Shown here in pieces: positions 15,550-26,226 of a stretch of 64,000 bases of DNA. Under the pieces are notes generated by a model, which worked only from the letters and a program-made list of their open reading frames with translations, had not been told where the DNA came from and ran no database searches. The DNA lies in the NCBI GenBank assembly GCA_963169325.1, contig CAUJEY010000038.1:1-64000 (forward strand), written 5' to 3'. Source of the DNA: Bacteroidota bacterium. GTDB lineage: Bacteria; Bacteroidota; Bacteroidia; Chitinophagales; Saprospiraceae. The stretch's first letter is position 1. Every line of letters starts with the position of its first letter. A program made the position numbers and the translations under genes.

Positions 15550-16806
15550 ATGTCTCGTTTTATTATACTCCTCTTCCTCCCTACCCTACTCTCCGCCCAG
15601 CTCCAGCAAATCGGCCACCTGCCGTATGCCCCGGGCCTGGCGGGTTGCTGGCACTATGTAGACAGCAGCGGAGGCGAGTACGCCCTGGTGGGTACCAGCA
15701 AAGGCCTGAGCATCGTGGACCTGGGCGATCCGGCTCAACCGGTCGAGCGCTTCGCGGTGCCCGGAATAACCAACAATTGGCGGGAAGTAAAAACCTGGGC
15801 GGGCTTCGCCTATGTGAGCTCCGAAGCGACTAACAGCGGCATCACGATTGTCGATCTGCGCCAATTGCCCGACACCGTCACCTGGAAAGTCTGGTACGGC
15901 CCCGGGACCGACACCCTGATCCGGAGCTGCCACGCGCTGGCCTGCGCCGACGGCTATCTGTATCTGTTCGGCGGCACTCAAAACGGCGCAGTGATCTGCG
16001 ATCTGGCCGACCCCTGGAACCCCGAAGTGAAAAGTATTTACCCGCAACCCTACGTACATGACGGTTATATCCGGGGCGACACGCTTTGGTCGAGCGAGAT
16101 ATATGCCGGGCAGTTCAGCGTCATCGACGTATCGGATAAAACAAATCCCAAGGTGCTGGCCACCCAGCCCACGCCCGGTCGTTTCAACCACAACACCTGG
16201 CTGTCCGACGACGGCCGGACCCTGTTTACCACCGACGAAAAACTCAACACGCCGCTCGGCGCGTTCGATGTGTCCGATTTGGAAAATATCACCCAACTCG
16301 ACCTGTATTTTCCCAGCCGGAAACCCGCCTTCGAAGTGCATAATGTGCGGGTGCTCCACGATTTTCTCATCAACCCCTCCTATGGCGGCCAACTCACTAT
16401 CGTAGACGCACATCGCCCCGACAACCTCATCGAAACAGCCTGGGCCAGTTTGGGCAATTCGCTCGTGTGGGATGCCGACCCGTACCTGCCGTCCGGCATT
16501 GTTTTCGCTACGGCGAAAAACGAGGGTTTGTTCGTTTTTCAGCCTGCTTACGAACGCGCTGCCTACCTGGAAGGCCGGGTGACCGATGCCGCGACGGGCC
16601 AGCCCCTGGGCAAAGTCAAGGTGGTCGTGGATACGCATAACAGCAGCACAACCCGGGCCGACGGGCAGTTCAAAACCGGTGCGGCACAACCCGGCTCCTA
16701 CACCTTGCAAGTGGGAAAAATCGGTTACCAGCCACTTACCGTACCCAATGTAATCCTCAAACGCGGGGAAGTGACGTGGTTGGAACTGACACTGGAGCGG
16801 TGGTGA
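15550..16806 (+). CDS. Secreted choice-of-anchor-B (LVIVD-repeat) protein
   Basis: 418 residues with an N-terminal signal peptide (SRFIILLFLPTLLSAQ). The body carries repeated beta-propeller-like blades of the LVIVD type (KGLSIVDLGDPAQPVE, GITIVDLRQLPDT, AVICDLADPWNPE, QFSVIDVSDKTNPK, GAFDVSDLENITQ), the pattern of choice-of-anchor-B proteins. The last ~85 residues are a carboxypeptidase-regulatory-like beta-sandwich (YLEGRVTDAATGQPLGKVKV ... GSYTLQVGKIGYQ). Function is unknown; the family is extracellular and probably a binding scaffold. No T9SS sorting domain is obvious at the C-terminus. Start at ATG 15550, right after the repeat array; an earlier ATG would begin inside it. Confidence 0.8.
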   Translation: MSRFIILLFLPTLLSAQLQQIGHLPYAPGLAGCWHYVDSSGGEYALVGTSKGLSIVDLGDPAQPVERFAVPGITNNWREVKTWAGFAYVSSEATNSGITIVDLRQLPDTVTWKVWYGPGTDTLIRSCHALACADGYLYLFGGTQNGAVICDLADPWNPEVKSIYPQPYVHDGYIRGDTLWSSEIYAGQFSVIDVSDKTNPKVLATQPTPGRFNHNTWLSDDGRTLFTTDEKLNTPLGAFDVSDLENITQLDLYFPSRKPAFEVHNVRVLHDFLINPSYGGQLTIVDAHRPDNLIETAWASLGNSLVWDADPYLPSGIVFATAKNEGLFVFQPAYERAAYLEGRVTDAATGQPLGKVKVVVDTHNSSTTRADGQFKTGAAQPGSYTLQVGKIGYQPLTVPNVILKRGEVTWLELTLERW

Positions 16807-16842
16807 ATCAACCAGCCGGCCCCAGCATCTAAATGCTCCCGG

Positions 16843-19587
16843 TTATTCCATTATCAGTTTACCACTCCCGGCAAACCGGTTATTATCCAATATTTTGAAA
16901 AAATAAAGCCCTAAAGAAAGGTCGGCTTTGTCTAAAAATACCTGATTGTCCACAATCCGGCGCTCCATCACCAATCGCCCGGCCAAATCCTGCAACAGAA
17001 ACATCCCGTCGGGGAAATCGCCGCCGGCAATCGTCAGGATTGTCCCTTCGGTTGCCGGGTTGGGGAATACGTGCAGCATCGCGGCAGTTGGCGGCGCAGC
17101 ACGTTCGTTTATCCTGGCAGCCGGTTTATTCGCCGTTTCGGTACCCACCGGGCAGTAGAAGGTATTGAGGTGCGCTTCTACATACGCTCCCGAAAGCAAA
17201 CGTGCCGCTACCTGAATATAATCCGGCTTGGTTTGCGCCGGCAATACATACCAGAAAATATCCGACTGGCCGTTGACCAAACCCGTTGATTCCGGCTTGA
17301 ACCGCAGGGAATAAAAGGGCGTAAAATTCGGGTTTCGCACGATATAGGTCAGGCCGCCCGGCGACGTATAGAGGCTATTGTTGGCCGGCGTTATGGCCTG
17401 CACACCGGTGGGCAGCTGGATATAGGCATAAGTCATTTCGGCGCTGCAGTTGTTGGTGAGCCGGATGCGGTACACCCAGTTTTGGCCCGCATCACGATCA
17501 ACCGAAACCAATTCGAATTTCAGGCAACCATTTGTTTTTGTATCGCACACGCTTTCCCGGTCCACCCGGATGGTGAAACAACAGGTTTTTTCGCTGCCAC
17601 AGGCATCTTCGGCGCGGTAACAAACGGTATTGATCCCGAGTGGGAACAGGTCGCCGCTGGCCCCGCCGGTATTTAAACCGATCAGCAGTTCCGGGCAGGT
17701 ACAATCGGACAAGGCGCCCGGCAACTGGTAAACCACCGGCACGGCCGTTATGCCGGCCGGCACAACGATGTCCATATTCTCCGGACAAGTCAATTGCAGC
17801 GTGCTTTGCTGGCCGGCGGTTTCGTATTCCAGCGTATAAGTAGCCAGCGTATCGCAGCCACCCGCAGTAGCGGGCAGCACGAGGCTGACCGTGCCCGGCT
17901 GGCTGTATGATGTACCGCCGAGTAGAACCGACTCACCGGGGCAGAATGCGATGGTTCGGCTGATGGTCGGTTGGTTTAGCCAATTCAAGGTGTAAATGGA
18001 CTGGGTATCGCACACCCCGCAAGTGGTGGACGGGATGTTTAGGGTAACCGTACCGGGCTGGCTGTAAGGGATACCGCCGATAGTGACCGTTTCGCCGGGG
18101 CAAAACGAAATGGTATACTGAAGGAGGTGTTTGGGTTGTTGTTCCAGGGCGTACCGGACGATGGTACGGCAAGCGTTGTCGGCAGCGGGCAGCGTATCGG
18201 TGACAATGCCGGACTGATTGTAGGTAATACCGCCTATAGTGACTGTTTGGCCGTCGCAGAACCGGATGGTTTGGCCGACTTCGATGAAGGGTTGATTAAA
18301 ACAAAAATCTCCCGCTTCCAAGTCTCCATCGCCGGCAAAATCCGACTCATAAGGAACCAAACTATCATAAGCGGTAGTACTGACAGGCTCCTTAAACGTG
18401 GTGAGGCAAGCATCCTCCACGGTCACCGGCAGGTTGGTCACGCAACAACCGGCTACGGCGCCAAGAGAATCCGTTTTGATCAATAATATATCCAGATTAT
18501 CGTTTCCGACTTGTCCCACAGCCATAAGCCCCCCATCGGCCGTCCGGATAATACGTGTTAACTCGCTAGTCTTCAAGCCGCGAAATGACCGCGCCCAAAT
18601 CAAGTCGCCATCTTTATCTAATTTAATCATCGCAGCAAACAAAGGGCCTCCGCTTGCTGTCTGGTAATAATTTGTAGAGATAACAAGGCTGCCATCGGGG
18701 AGCATGGTGCTGAAGGGTACGATGTTGCGGTCGGAGGTACTATATTTTTTGGACCAAATCAGCTGTCCGTTGGCGTCCACTTTTTGTACCCAATTTTTGA
18801 CCCAGGCCTTACCCAGGATGACTTCCCCGGCATTGCCCATCATTACGTGGTCTCCTTCAGGCGTGCGGTGCATTTTATAGAAATAATTAATGGAATCCGT
18901 CTGAAAGCCAACCGATTCCTTTACGGTGCCCGAAACCAGGTCCATTGTGCTCCAGGTGCCATGCCGGTTCAAACCGCCTGCCAGGTATAGCAGACTGTCT
19001 GCTGTGTATTGGGCGTTCATCAGACTGCTACCAGTGTTCGATGTGATCCGGCTCCAGAGAATATCTCCGGCATTATCCACCCGGATGACAAATGATGATT
19101 GGGGGTTAGTGCCCGAAAGAATGTAACCGTCGGGCATAACGACGATTTGTCCGGTTGGAAATTCGCTGGATGCCGGTGCACCTATCGTTTTTTGCCAAAG
19201 CAGATTGCCGTCGTCATCCACTTTTACCAACCAGGCGTCTGAAACACTGGAACCATCCTTTTTAATACTCCCCCAGGCAATGAATCCGCCATCATTGGCT
19301 ATAGCAACGGACTCAAAGCCAACCTCATCTGTCCCGCCATACGTTTTTTGCCAAAGCACCGAACCGTTTTTGTCGATGCGGATTAAAAGCGCCAGGGGGG
19401 TGTTGTCTGCGGCTCTATGCGTTCTTCCGGCTATCAAATAACCATCCGGCGTTTCGATAATATCCGTAGCTGATTCCTGGTCAGGTGTGCCATAAGTTTT
19501 TTGAAATGTGGTGATTTGGCTGAAAAGGGTGGCAGAAAACAGGCATAGAATACCCGTAATCGCATTGGGTGTGCAAGTAAAAATCAT
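16843..19587 (-). CDS. T9SS cargo protein, 914 residues, downstream paralog
   Basis: N-terminal signal peptide (AITGILCLFSATLFSQ), then a propeller-like region with repeated ..DGGFIAWG.. / ..DGNLLWQKTIG.. blades (~residues 20-390). Next come several ~45-residue Cys modules of the form ICPGESV-GG-YSQPGTV-LP-GGCDT-TYTLE, an HYR-like domain (LQLTCPENMDIVVPAGITAV), a DUF11-like sandwich (VYRIRLTNNCSAEMTYAY) and a C-terminal T9SS type A sorting domain (LHVFPNPATEGT ... DLAGRL ... GLYFFKI). Probably exported and attached to the surface; ligand unknown. Its last ~250 codons are nearly identical to those of the upstream gene. It lies 45 bp after that gene and may be co-transcribed. Start ATG 19587 precedes the signal peptide. 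Confidence 0.85.
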   Translation of the reverse strand: MIFTCTPNAITGILCLFSATLFSQITTFQKTYGTPDQESATDIIETPDGYLIAGRTHRAADNTPLALLIRIDKNGSVLWQKTYGGTDEVGFESVAIANDGGFIAWGSIKKDGSSVSDAWLVKVDDDGNLLWQKTIGAPASSEFPTGQIVVMPDGYILSGTNPQSSFVIRVDNAGDILWSRITSNTGSSLMNAQYTADSLLYLAGGLNRHGTWSTMDLVSGTVKESVGFQTDSINYFYKMHRTPEGDHVMMGNAGEVILGKAWVKNWVQKVDANGQLIWSKKYSTSDRNIVPFSTMLPDGSLVISTNYYQTASGGPLFAAMIKLDKDGDLIWARSFRGLKTSELTRIIRTADGGLMAVGQVGNDNLDILLIKTDSLGAVAGCCVTNLPVTVEDACLTTFKEPVSTTAYDSLVPYESDFAGDGDLEAGDFCFNQPFIEVGQTIRFCDGQTVTIGGITYNQSGIVTDTLPAADNACRTIVRYALEQQPKHLLQYTISFCPGETVTIGGIPYSQPGTVTLNIPSTTCGVCDTQSIYTLNWLNQPTISRTIAFCPGESVLLGGTSYSQPGTVSLVLPATAGGCDTLATYTLEYETAGQQSTLQLTCPENMDIVVPAGITAVPVVYQLPGALSDCTCPELLIGLNTGGASGDLFPLGINTVCYRAEDACGSEKTCCFTIRVDRESVCDTKTNGCLKFELVSVDRDAGQNWVYRIRLTNNCSAEMTYAYIQLPTGVQAITPANNSLYTSPGGLTYIVRNPNFTPFYSLRFKPESTGLVNGQSDIFWYVLPAQTKPDYIQVAARLLSGAYVEAHLNTFYCPVGTETANKPAARINERAAPPTAAMLHVFPNPATEGTILTIAGGDFPDGMFLLQDLAGRLVMERRIVDNQVFLDKADLSLGLYFFKILDNNRFAGSGKLIME

Positions 19588-19632
19588 AGCGGATAGATTG
19601 AAAATTAATAGATGTTTTTCGATGGACAAATC

Positions 19633-22600
19633 TCAATCCTGTATAATCAGTTTTCCACTGCCCGCAAACCGTCCGTTTTCCATTATTTTAAAATAGTACA
19701 TCCCGGTAGACAGGCCCGAAGGCGCCGGCAATACCTGATTGTCCACAATCCGGCGTTCCATCACCAATCGCCCGGCCAAATCCTGCAACACAAAAACCCC
19801 GTCCGGGAAATCGCCGCCGGCAATCGTCAGGGTTGTCCCTTCGGTTACCGGGTTGGGAAATACGTGCAGCACCGCGGCAGTTGCCGGCGCAGCGCGTTCG
19901 CTTATTTCAGCAGCCGGTTTAGTCGCCGGCTCGGTACCTACCGGGCAGTAGAAGGTGTTGAGGTGCGCTTCTACATACGCTCCCGAAAGCAAACGTGCCG
20001 CTACATGAATATAATCCGGCTTGGTTTGCGCCGGCAATACATACCGGAAAATATCCGACTGGCCGTTGGCCAAACCCGTTGATTCCGGCTTGAACCGCAG
20101 GGAATAAAATGGCGTAAAATTCGGGTTTCGCACAATATAGGCCAGGCCGCCCGGCGACGTGTAGACGCTGTTGTTAGCCGGCGTCATAGCCTCCACGCCG
20201 GTGGGCATCTGGATATAAGCGTAAGTCATTTCGGCACTGCAATTGTTGGTGAGCCGGATACGGTACACCCAGTTCTGGCCCGCGTCGCGATTGACCGAAA
20301 GCAGTTCGAATTTCAGGCACCCGTTTGTTTTTGTATCGCACACGCTTTCCCGGTCCACCCGGATGGTGAAACAACAGGTTTTTTCACTGCCGCAGGCATC
20401 TTCTGCGCGGTAACAAACGGTGCTGACACCGAGCGGGAACAGGCTACCGCCGGCCCCGCCGGACACCAGATCAATATTTACACCCGGGCATACACAATCG
20501 GAAGCCGCATTGGGCAGGTTATAGGCCACGGATACGGCTGTAATACCGGCCGCAGCAACGACGACGGTGTCTTTCGGACAAGTCAGTTGAAGGGTGCTTG
20601 GCGGTTTTACAAATTCGCCGACAACGAGGTTATTCGAATAGTCGCATTCTTCAACAGCCGTATTGTGCAGACTGTCGAGGGAAAATGGCGTTGGGTGGCC
20701 CCCGTCGTCGTTCGCCACCACAGCAAGCGTCAGACTGCCCGCGCCTGGGAGCGCCGAACTGATATCCGGGATCACAATGGTTTGGCATGCGCCACTGTCC
20801 ACAGCCGCGCTACTCAGCACCGTCAACAGCAGGTTGGCATTTCCCACAGTCGGGTTGGCGTCGTACAGGGTAACGGGCGTATTCGCCGGCAGCGGCGCCG
20901 GTCCGGCATTGCATATACGTAGCCGGACTTCGGTGCGGCCGTCGTTGCAAAATATAGAATCAACAAACACCGTGGCATCGGGTTTGCCTGTGCAGGAATC
21001 GGGACAATTAAGACAGATGGGTTCCGATGTGATGGTTTCCGGCGAAACGTTTGGAAGCGAAATCGCGGCATAGTTGTGGAAGACGTCGATCGGCGAAAGT
21101 ATATGCGCGCTGGAATAAAGCGTGTCAAAATCTTTTTCATCAACGGTCAACGGACTGACGTAGGTGCAGGCGCCATCCGAGTACACGGTTCCATCCAAAT
21201 TTAATTTTCCGATCACCATGTCGAAGCCCTGTCCGTTCTCGATGCTCCCGATCAGGTACAGTTTGTCGGAAACGTGGATAACATCTCTGAACCGGTCATC
21301 CCCGGTCCGACCATAAGACCGCCGCCATAAAATGTTGCCGTCTTTGTCCGTTTTGATTAAAAACATCTCTTGGTCCGCAGCGACGCCACGCCTAAAGCTG
21401 CCGCTCAACAAATAGCCGTCGGGAAAATTGACAATTTTAAACGCCGATTGCACTGTACCGCCGGCGATGTCGTATTCCTTTACCCACAATAGTTCGCCTG
21501 TAAGGCTGATTTTCATCAGCTTTAACGTTGACAACAACAGGTTGGCGCCCGAATTATCGCCATGAGCGAACATGATGATTCCGCCATTATCCGGCAACAT
21601 CGATCCGGCATACAGCTGGGCATCGACGGCGCTCGACCGCAGATAATGCCGCGACCATTGTACGTTGCCGTCTATATCCAGTACGGTAAGTGCCGGCCGA
21701 AGTCCGGTCTGTCCGACAGTATGAAAATCGTAATCGCCGCAGGCATAAATCAGGTTGTTTTCGATGAACACATCATCAAAGATTTCACAACTGCCCAGGT
21801 TATAGTGTTTATCCCAGATCATTGCACCCGTGTTGCGGTCGATTTCCAGGAGCAAGGCATTGCAGCTGCTACCGCCGCTTGCCGCGTCCGTTTGCCCGAT
21901 CAGAAAGTAGTTTTCACTTCCGTCTTTATTTTTTTCTAATATTTTGGTAAAAAAGCAGCGTATCGGGCTGTCCATCCGACTGCGCCATAGGAGTTGCCCG
22001 GTAGCCGGATTCATTTTAAAAGCAAAAGATTGTATCGTCGTAACGAGGGCATTCCCAACCCCGATAATCTGTCCTTCCGCGTCAAGGCGCATATCTGTAA
22101 TAATATCCACGCCGGCTGCCATATCCATGGAGCGGGCCCAGATCACGTTCATGTTTTTATCGGTAAGAGCCACTACCATTTCTTCGCCTGCCGATGCAGC
22201 GACGAAAAAGGTTTCGTTCGGTGCGGCCACGATTTTATACCCCCGGGTCGATTGCCCGGGCACGAACAGCCTTTTGATGAAAGAGGCTTCGCAAGTGGAA
22301 TCGCCACAGGCGTCCCCGGTTTTAAATTCCAGCGTATAGGTAGCAATCGTATCGCAGCCGCCTGTCGTGGACGGTAGGTTCAGGGTAACGGTTCCGGGCA
22401 GGTTGTAGGTGGAATCGCCGAGGGTAACCGATTCGCCGGGACAGAACTCAAGCACTTCAGTTAGTTGTACCGGCGGTAAAACTGTTATAAACACACTGTC
22501 GGTTTGTACGAACCCGCAAAAATCCTTCACTTCCACCCGGTAGATTCCTGTGGTCAAAACCGTGAAAGCAGGATTCGCAGAACCGTCCTGCCAGGTATAT

Positions 22601-25600
22601 TGATAAAACCCGGTACCGGCGTTCAGCACCAGGGCGCCTGAACCACAAACCGCGCGATCGGGGCCGAGATTGAGTACGGGCGATGCCGGTTTTACAAATT
22701 CGCCGGCAGCCAGGTTATTCGAATAGTCGCACTCTTCAATAGCAGAATTGTGGAGACTGTCGAGGGAAAACGGCGTTGGGTGGCTGCCGTCGTCGTTCGC
22801 CACGGCCACCAGCGTGAATTGGCCGCCATTCGGGAAAAACGAAGCAATATCCGGGATCACAATGGCTTGGCATGCGCCACTGTCCACAACCGCGCTACTC
22901 GACACCGTCAACAGCAGGTTGGCATTTCCCGTAGTCGGGTTGGCGTCGTACAGGGTAACGGGCGTATTCGCCGGCAGCGGCGCCGGTCCGGCATTGCATA
23001 TACGAAGCCTGACTTCGGTACGGCCTTCGTTGCAATATATCGAATCAACAAACACCGTGGCATCGGTTTTTCCGGAGCAGGAATCGGTGCAAATTTGAAG
23101 ACAGATGGGTTCCGACGTGATGGTTTCCGGCGCAACGGTTGGAAGCGAAGCCGTGCCATAGTTGTGGTTGACATTGATAGACGACAGCGTATGCGCACTG
23201 AAAAACAGCGGGTCGTAGTCCCGTACCTCAACGGTCATTGGTTTAATGTAGGTACAAGGCACATCCGAATCTACTTCGCCGTCCAGGTATAATTTTCCGA
23301 TGAGCATATCGAATATCTGCGCGTTCTGGGCGCTTCCGATCAGGAGTAATTTATCGGCAACCTGGATGATATCGCTCAGGCGGTCTTCACCATTGAGCCC
23401 GTACGATTTTTGCCATAAAACGTTGCCGGCTTTGTCCGTTTTGATTAAAAATATCTCTTTGCCCGTAGTGGTGGCACGCACAAAGGTGCCGGCCAGCAAA
23501 TAGCCGTCCGGGAAGTTGAGTATTTTGAACGCCGATTGATCCGTGCCGCCGGCAATGTCGTATTCCTTTGCCCATAACAGTTGGCCCGTGGGGCTGGTTT
23601 TCATCAATTGTAATGTTGACATTGACAGGTTGGTGCCCGAATTGGTTCCATAGCCGAACAGCATAATCCCCCCATTATCAGGCAACAGGGAACTGGCATA
23701 AAGCCGGGCGTTGACGGCGCCCGATCGCAGATAATGCCAGGACCATTGTACATTTCCGGCCATATCCAGGGCTGTGAGGGCGGCCCGGAAGCCGGCCTGG
23801 CCGGCATTGTTCAAATTGTAGCGTCCGCACGCATAGACCGTATTGTTTTCGATATATACATCGTAGAATGCTTCACAACTGCCCAGGTTATAGTGTTTGT
23901 CCCATAATAAAGCGCCCGAATTGCGATCAATTTCCATCAATAACGCATCGCAGCCGGTCCCGCCGCTCGCCGCATCGGTTTGCCCTAACAAAAAGTAATT
24001 ACCGCTCCCGTCGTCGTTTTTTTCCAAAATATTGGTGAAATAGGAATTGATCGGACTGTTCTGTTGGCTGCGCCAAAGGAGTTGTCCGGTGGCGGGATCC
24101 ATTTTAAAGGCAAAACATTGTACCGGTGAAGTAAGGGCGTTCCCTACTCCGATCAGGTACCCTTCCGCATCCAGGCGCATATCCTGAATCGCATCCGGAC
24201 CGCCTGCCAGGTCCACGGACCGGGCCCAGATCACGTTCATATTTTTGTCGGTAAGCGCTATGATAGTGTTTTCGTCTGCCGATGCGGCGACGAAGAAGGT
24301 TTCGTTTGGGGCAGGTACGATTTTATATCCCTGGGTCGATTTTCCCTGTACAAACAGCCTTTTGAAAAACGAGGCTTCGCAAGTGGAATCACCACAGGCG
24401 TTCCCGGTTTTATATTCCAGCGTATAGGTAGCAATCGTATCGCAGCCGCCTGTAGTAGACGGCAGGTTCAGGGTAACGGTTCCGGGCTGATGGTAAGTGG
24501 AATCGCCGAGGGTAACCGATTCGCCGGGGCAGAATTGGATGGTTTGGCTAATTTCGGGTTGTACATTGGAACAAAAATCCAACACAGGTAAGATCGCCGT
24601 ATCGGCAAATGCAAACTGGAATGGAACCGTTTGTTCAAAGGTCGCCTCATTGATCTGTTCCTGCCGGGGTGTCACCGGAATATCCTCGACGACGATGGTC
24701 GGGGTAGCCACGCAGCAGCCGTCCACAATACCCAGGGAGTCGGTTTTAATCCATATTGCATTCTGATTGATGGTAGGCCCGGAAATATTTTGGGTATAGC
24801 CCGTGGCGAAAAAACCACCGTCGGATGTTTGAGTAATGTCGTTAATAAAGAGCCATGGCGTACCGGTAAAAGTTCTGGCCCAAACCACGGCCCCGGCCGT
24901 GTCAATTTTGACTAATGCGGAATGTATGATGCCGACCTGTGTAGAAGGTTGAAAATAGAGTCCAAGCACACAAGTGCCATCAGCGAGCATTTCGCTGGCA
25001 GTAACGTTGCTCACCTCCCCCGCATTATAAATTTTCGACCAGATTACCTGCCCCTGTGGGTCGGCCTTTTGCACCCAGCCGTAGTACCGGAACAGTCCGG
25101 GAATGTCTTTGGTAATATTACCCGTCATGATTTGATTGCCCTCCGGGGTCCGGTGCATATTGTACAACCAATTGATCGAGTCAGCGAGGTATTCGCGGTG
25201 CTGAACAATTTCCCCGGTACTGATATTCATGGTTCTCCAGGCGCCAAGGCTATTCGCCGTACCGGTCAGGTAAAGCATACTGTCCACCACGTAATGCGCA
25301 TGCATGCTGCTATAATTGTTCGATGGGGTAAACTGGCTCCACAACGTATTGCCGGCATTGTTGACCCGCAGGATAAATGGTTGATAATATCCGGGATTGA
25401 CTTTCGAGCCGGAGAGGATATAACCATCCGGCATGGCGATTATTCTGCCGGACGGATATTCACTGAATCCCGTCTCGCCGATGGTTTTTTGCCAAAGCAA
25501 ATTACCGTCGTCATCCAGCTTTACCAGCCAGGCATCGGTGCGGTTCAGGTTGAAATTTTCGAGCGCTCCCCAGACGATAAACCCGCCATCGTTGGCGGGC

Positions 25601-25884
25601 GCGATGTCACGGAACCCGTCGTCGGCAAATTGACCGTAGGTTTTTTTCCAAATTACCGTGCCGTTTTTATCCAGTTTGATCAGCAGGGCATCGGTGTGGT
25701 CGTTCGTTGGGTTAAACGTTTCCCCGGCAATCAGATAACCGTCGGCGGTTTCGAGCATGTCGTTAACGACATCGTAGCCCGCCCCGCCGTAAGTTTGCTG
25801 GAACGTGGCGGTTTGGCTAAAGAGGTTGGAACAAAACAGGCTGATAAGCCCGGATAATGCCAGGCGGGTAGAGCAATATACCAT
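19633..25884 (-). CDS. Giant T9SS cargo protein (2083 residues) with an internal 2.1-kb duplication
   Basis: Signal peptide (RLALSGLISLFCSNLFSQ), an N-terminal propeller region (to ~24.7 kb), then two consecutive copies of one unit: Cys module (FCPGESVTLGDSTY), propeller (FVAASA..EN..IALTDKNMNVIWARS) and CARDB-like sandwich (VFVDSI.CN.GRTEVRLRICN). Copy 1 spans about 24.5-22.7 kb and copy 2 about 22.4-20.6 kb, with a DNA offset of about 2085-2090 bp. The end has an HYR-like domain, a DUF11-like sandwich and a T9SS type A sorting domain (LHVFPNPVTEGTTLTIAGGD). Probably a large secreted or surface-bound binding protein. Start ATG 25884 is set by the signal peptide. A weak -7-like box CAAATTTG lies at 25950-25957. 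Confidence 0.87.
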   Translation of the reverse strand: MVYCSTRLALSGLISLFCSNLFSQTATFQQTYGGAGYDVVNDMLETADGYLIAGETFNPTNDHTDALLIKLDKNGTVIWKKTYGQFADDGFRDIAPANDGGFIVWGALENFNLNRTDAWLVKLDDDGNLLWQKTIGETGFSEYPSGRIIAMPDGYILSGSKVNPGYYQPFILRVNNAGNTLWSQFTPSNNYSSMHAHYVVDSMLYLTGTANSLGAWRTMNISTGEIVQHREYLADSINWLYNMHRTPEGNQIMTGNITKDIPGLFRYYGWVQKADPQGQVIWSKIYNAGEVSNVTASEMLADGTCVLGLYFQPSTQVGIIHSALVKIDTAGAVVWARTFTGTPWLFINDITQTSDGGFFATGYTQNISGPTINQNAIWIKTDSLGIVDGCCVATPTIVVEDIPVTPRQEQINEATFEQTVPFQFAFADTAILPVLDFCSNVQPEISQTIQFCPGESVTLGDSTYHQPGTVTLNLPSTTGGCDTIATYTLEYKTGNACGDSTCEASFFKRLFVQGKSTQGYKIVPAPNETFFVAASADENTIIALTDKNMNVIWARSVDLAGGPDAIQDMRLDAEGYLIGVGNALTSPVQCFAFKMDPATGQLLWRSQQNSPINSYFTNILEKNDDGSGNYFLLGQTDAASGGTGCDALLMEIDRNSGALLWDKHYNLGSCEAFYDVYIENNTVYACGRYNLNNAGQAGFRAALTALDMAGNVQWSWHYLRSGAVNARLYASSLLPDNGGIMLFGYGTNSGTNLSMSTLQLMKTSPTGQLLWAKEYDIAGGTDQSAFKILNFPDGYLLAGTFVRATTTGKEIFLIKTDKAGNVLWQKSYGLNGEDRLSDIIQVADKLLLIGSAQNAQIFDMLIGKLYLDGEVDSDVPCTYIKPMTVEVRDYDPLFFSAHTLSSINVNHNYGTASLPTVAPETITSEPICLQICTDSCSGKTDATVFVDSIYCNEGRTEVRLRICNAGPAPLPANTPVTLYDANPTTGNANLLLTVSSSAVVDSGACQAIVIPDIASFFPNGGQFTLVAVANDDGSHPTPFSLDSLHNSAIEECDYSNNLAAGEFVKPASPVLNLGPDRAVCGSGALVLNAGTGFYQYTWQDGSANPAFTVLTTGIYRVEVKDFCGFVQTDSVFITVLPPVQLTEVLEFCPGESVTLGDSTYNLPGTVTLNLPSTTGGCDTIATYTLEFKTGDACGDSTCEASFIKRLFVPGQSTRGYKIVAAPNETFFVAASAGEEMVVALTDKNMNVIWARSMDMAAGVDIITDMRLDAEGQIIGVGNALVTTIQSFAFKMNPATGQLLWRSRMDSPIRCFFTKILEKNKDGSENYFLIGQTDAASGGSSCNALLLEIDRNTGAMIWDKHYNLGSCEIFDDVFIENNLIYACGDYDFHTVGQTGLRPALTVLDIDGNVQWSRHYLRSSAVDAQLYAGSMLPDNGGIIMFAHGDNSGANLLLSTLKLMKISLTGELLWVKEYDIAGGTVQSAFKIVNFPDGYLLSGSFRRGVAADQEMFLIKTDKDGNILWRRSYGRTGDDRFRDVIHVSDKLYLIGSIENGQGFDMVIGKLNLDGTVYSDGACTYVSPLTVDEKDFDTLYSSAHILSPIDVFHNYAAISLPNVSPETITSEPICLNCPDSCTGKPDATVFVDSIFCNDGRTEVRLRICNAGPAPLPANTPVTLYDANPTVGNANLLLTVLSSAAVDSGACQTIVIPDISSALPGAGSLTLAVVANDDGGHPTPFSLDSLHNTAVEECDYSNNLVVGEFVKPPSTLQLTCPKDTVVVAAAGITAVSVAYNLPNAASDCVCPGVNIDLVSGGAGGSLFPLGVSTVCYRAEDACGSEKTCCFTIRVDRESVCDTKTNGCLKFELLSVNRDAGQNWVYRIRLTNNCSAEMTYAYIQMPTGVEAMTPANNSVYTSPGGLAYIVRNPNFTPFYSLRFKPESTGLANGQSDIFRYVLPAQTKPDYIHVAARLLSGAYVEAHLNTFYCPVGTEPATKPAAEISERAAPATAAVLHVFPNPVTEGTTLTIAGGDFPDGVFVLQDLAGRLVMERRIVDNQVLPAPSGLSTGMYYFKIMENGRFAGSGKLIIQD

Positions 25885-26226
25885 TTGGTAAAGTGTATGG
25901 TTAGCCGGTGGAGGGGCGCCGGAATTAGAAGAGATATGCTGTTTATCAGCAAATTTGTAGCCAAAGTCTGCGGCGGGCTGCATCAATTTTAGGGCAATGT
26001 AGAGCATGTTTTTGGCAAAATATGCTCAAAAAGATTGATTTTAAAGCGTTTGTAAAATGCCGCGGCACTTTGCTACCCTGATTCCGGTAAGGGAGGATTG
26101 CGCTGTTTCTTTTATAAGCAATTTCTAATGTAAAACAATTACGCCCATCCTGTCCCCTCTTACTCTTCTTTCCTCCTGTTTGTCATCAGCCGCTATTCCA
26201 GCCTCGGCCGTGCATAACCCGCGAAT

